From a virus, in the IMG/VR virus record IMGVR_UViG_3300049595_000581, positions 1 through 22,090 of that record: DNA of 22,090 nt. One strand, given 5' to 3'. Numbering within the stretch: the first letter of the stretch is position 1; each line of letters begins with the position of its first letter. Shown here in pieces: positions 22,087 through 22,090 of this stretch. The translations under genes were made by a program, and so were the position numbers. The notes below the pieces were generated by a model. It was not told where the DNA came from. It searched no databases and worked only from the letters and a program-made list of their open reading frames with translations.

Positions 22087-22090
22087 TTAA
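22083..22090 (+). CDS. probable start of a following gene (partial)
   Basis: ATGATTAA at the window end begins with an ATG overlapping the fiber stop (ATGA), the same coupling seen throughout the module. Only two codons are visible, so nothing can be said about the product. Confidence 0.3.

Noticed and set aside
1-22090. CRISPR array, insertion sequence, integrase or attachment site
   Set aside because: No regularly spaced repeats, transposase or recombinase motifs, or long terminal repeats were seen.

Overview
The window is a stretch of a tailed bacteriophage genome (Caudoviricetes), or of a prophage. It carries almost the complete virion module on the + strand in the usual order: small terminase, large terminase, portal, scaffold, major capsid, connector/neck, tail terminator, tail tube, frameshifted tail chaperones, tape measure, tail tip, fibers. 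There is a tail tube and tape measure but no sheath gene, so a siphovirus-like virion with a tail of moderate length is the best inference. The host cannot be named. Strong GGAGG-type ribosome sites and mostly GC-rich coding (60% G+C in a hand count of 2521-2580, 55% in 3901-3960) only say it is a bacterium with a standard anti-SD.

Layout. (1) 1-470: two tiny + strand genes, a lysine-rich basic peptide and a four-cysteine zinc-ribbon protein, separated by a terminator-like hairpin. (2) 470-2032: a three-gene operon on the - strand: a metallophosphoesterase with an N-terminal HNH-associated repeat, a HELIH zinc-protease-like protein, and a small cysteine-rich exported protein. (3) 2033-2196: the divergent intergenic region, with phased direct repeats and a hairpin that buries the SD of the next gene. 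(4) 2197-6295: a ParB-domain/DNA methyltransferase fusion, the small terminase, a second methyltransferase with DPPA instead of DPPY, and the large terminase, all overlapping or 1 nt apart. (5) 6297-10390: portal, two tandem virion-morphogenesis (Mu gpG-like) paralogs, scaffold, major capsid. (6) 10403-13684: three small unknown proteins, then two fiber/decoration-type proteins sharing a C-terminal domain, lying on the head side of the neck genes. (7) 13754-16410: connector-like protein with an EF-hand-type loop, tail terminator, tail tube, and the tail assembly chaperone pair with a canonical A AAA AAG -1 slippery site. (8) 16418-22086: tape measure, distal-tail-like protein, repeat-containing fiber and a modular receptor-binding fiber with two C1q/TNF-like domains. 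A further gene probably starts at 22083.

How it works together: the two methyltransferases sit among the packaging genes and probably mark phage DNA before or during packaging. The + strand genes are chained by ATGA, TAATG, TGATG or GTGA overlaps, which suggests coupled translation. Variation is concentrated in AT-rich islands: the central specificity parts of both methyltransferases and the C-terminal domains of the last fiber. These are the parts that face host restriction and host receptors. I recognise most families; no complete new system can be proven from sequence alone. The least explained parts are the - strand operon, the head-side fiber cluster and the lysine-rich mini-protein.
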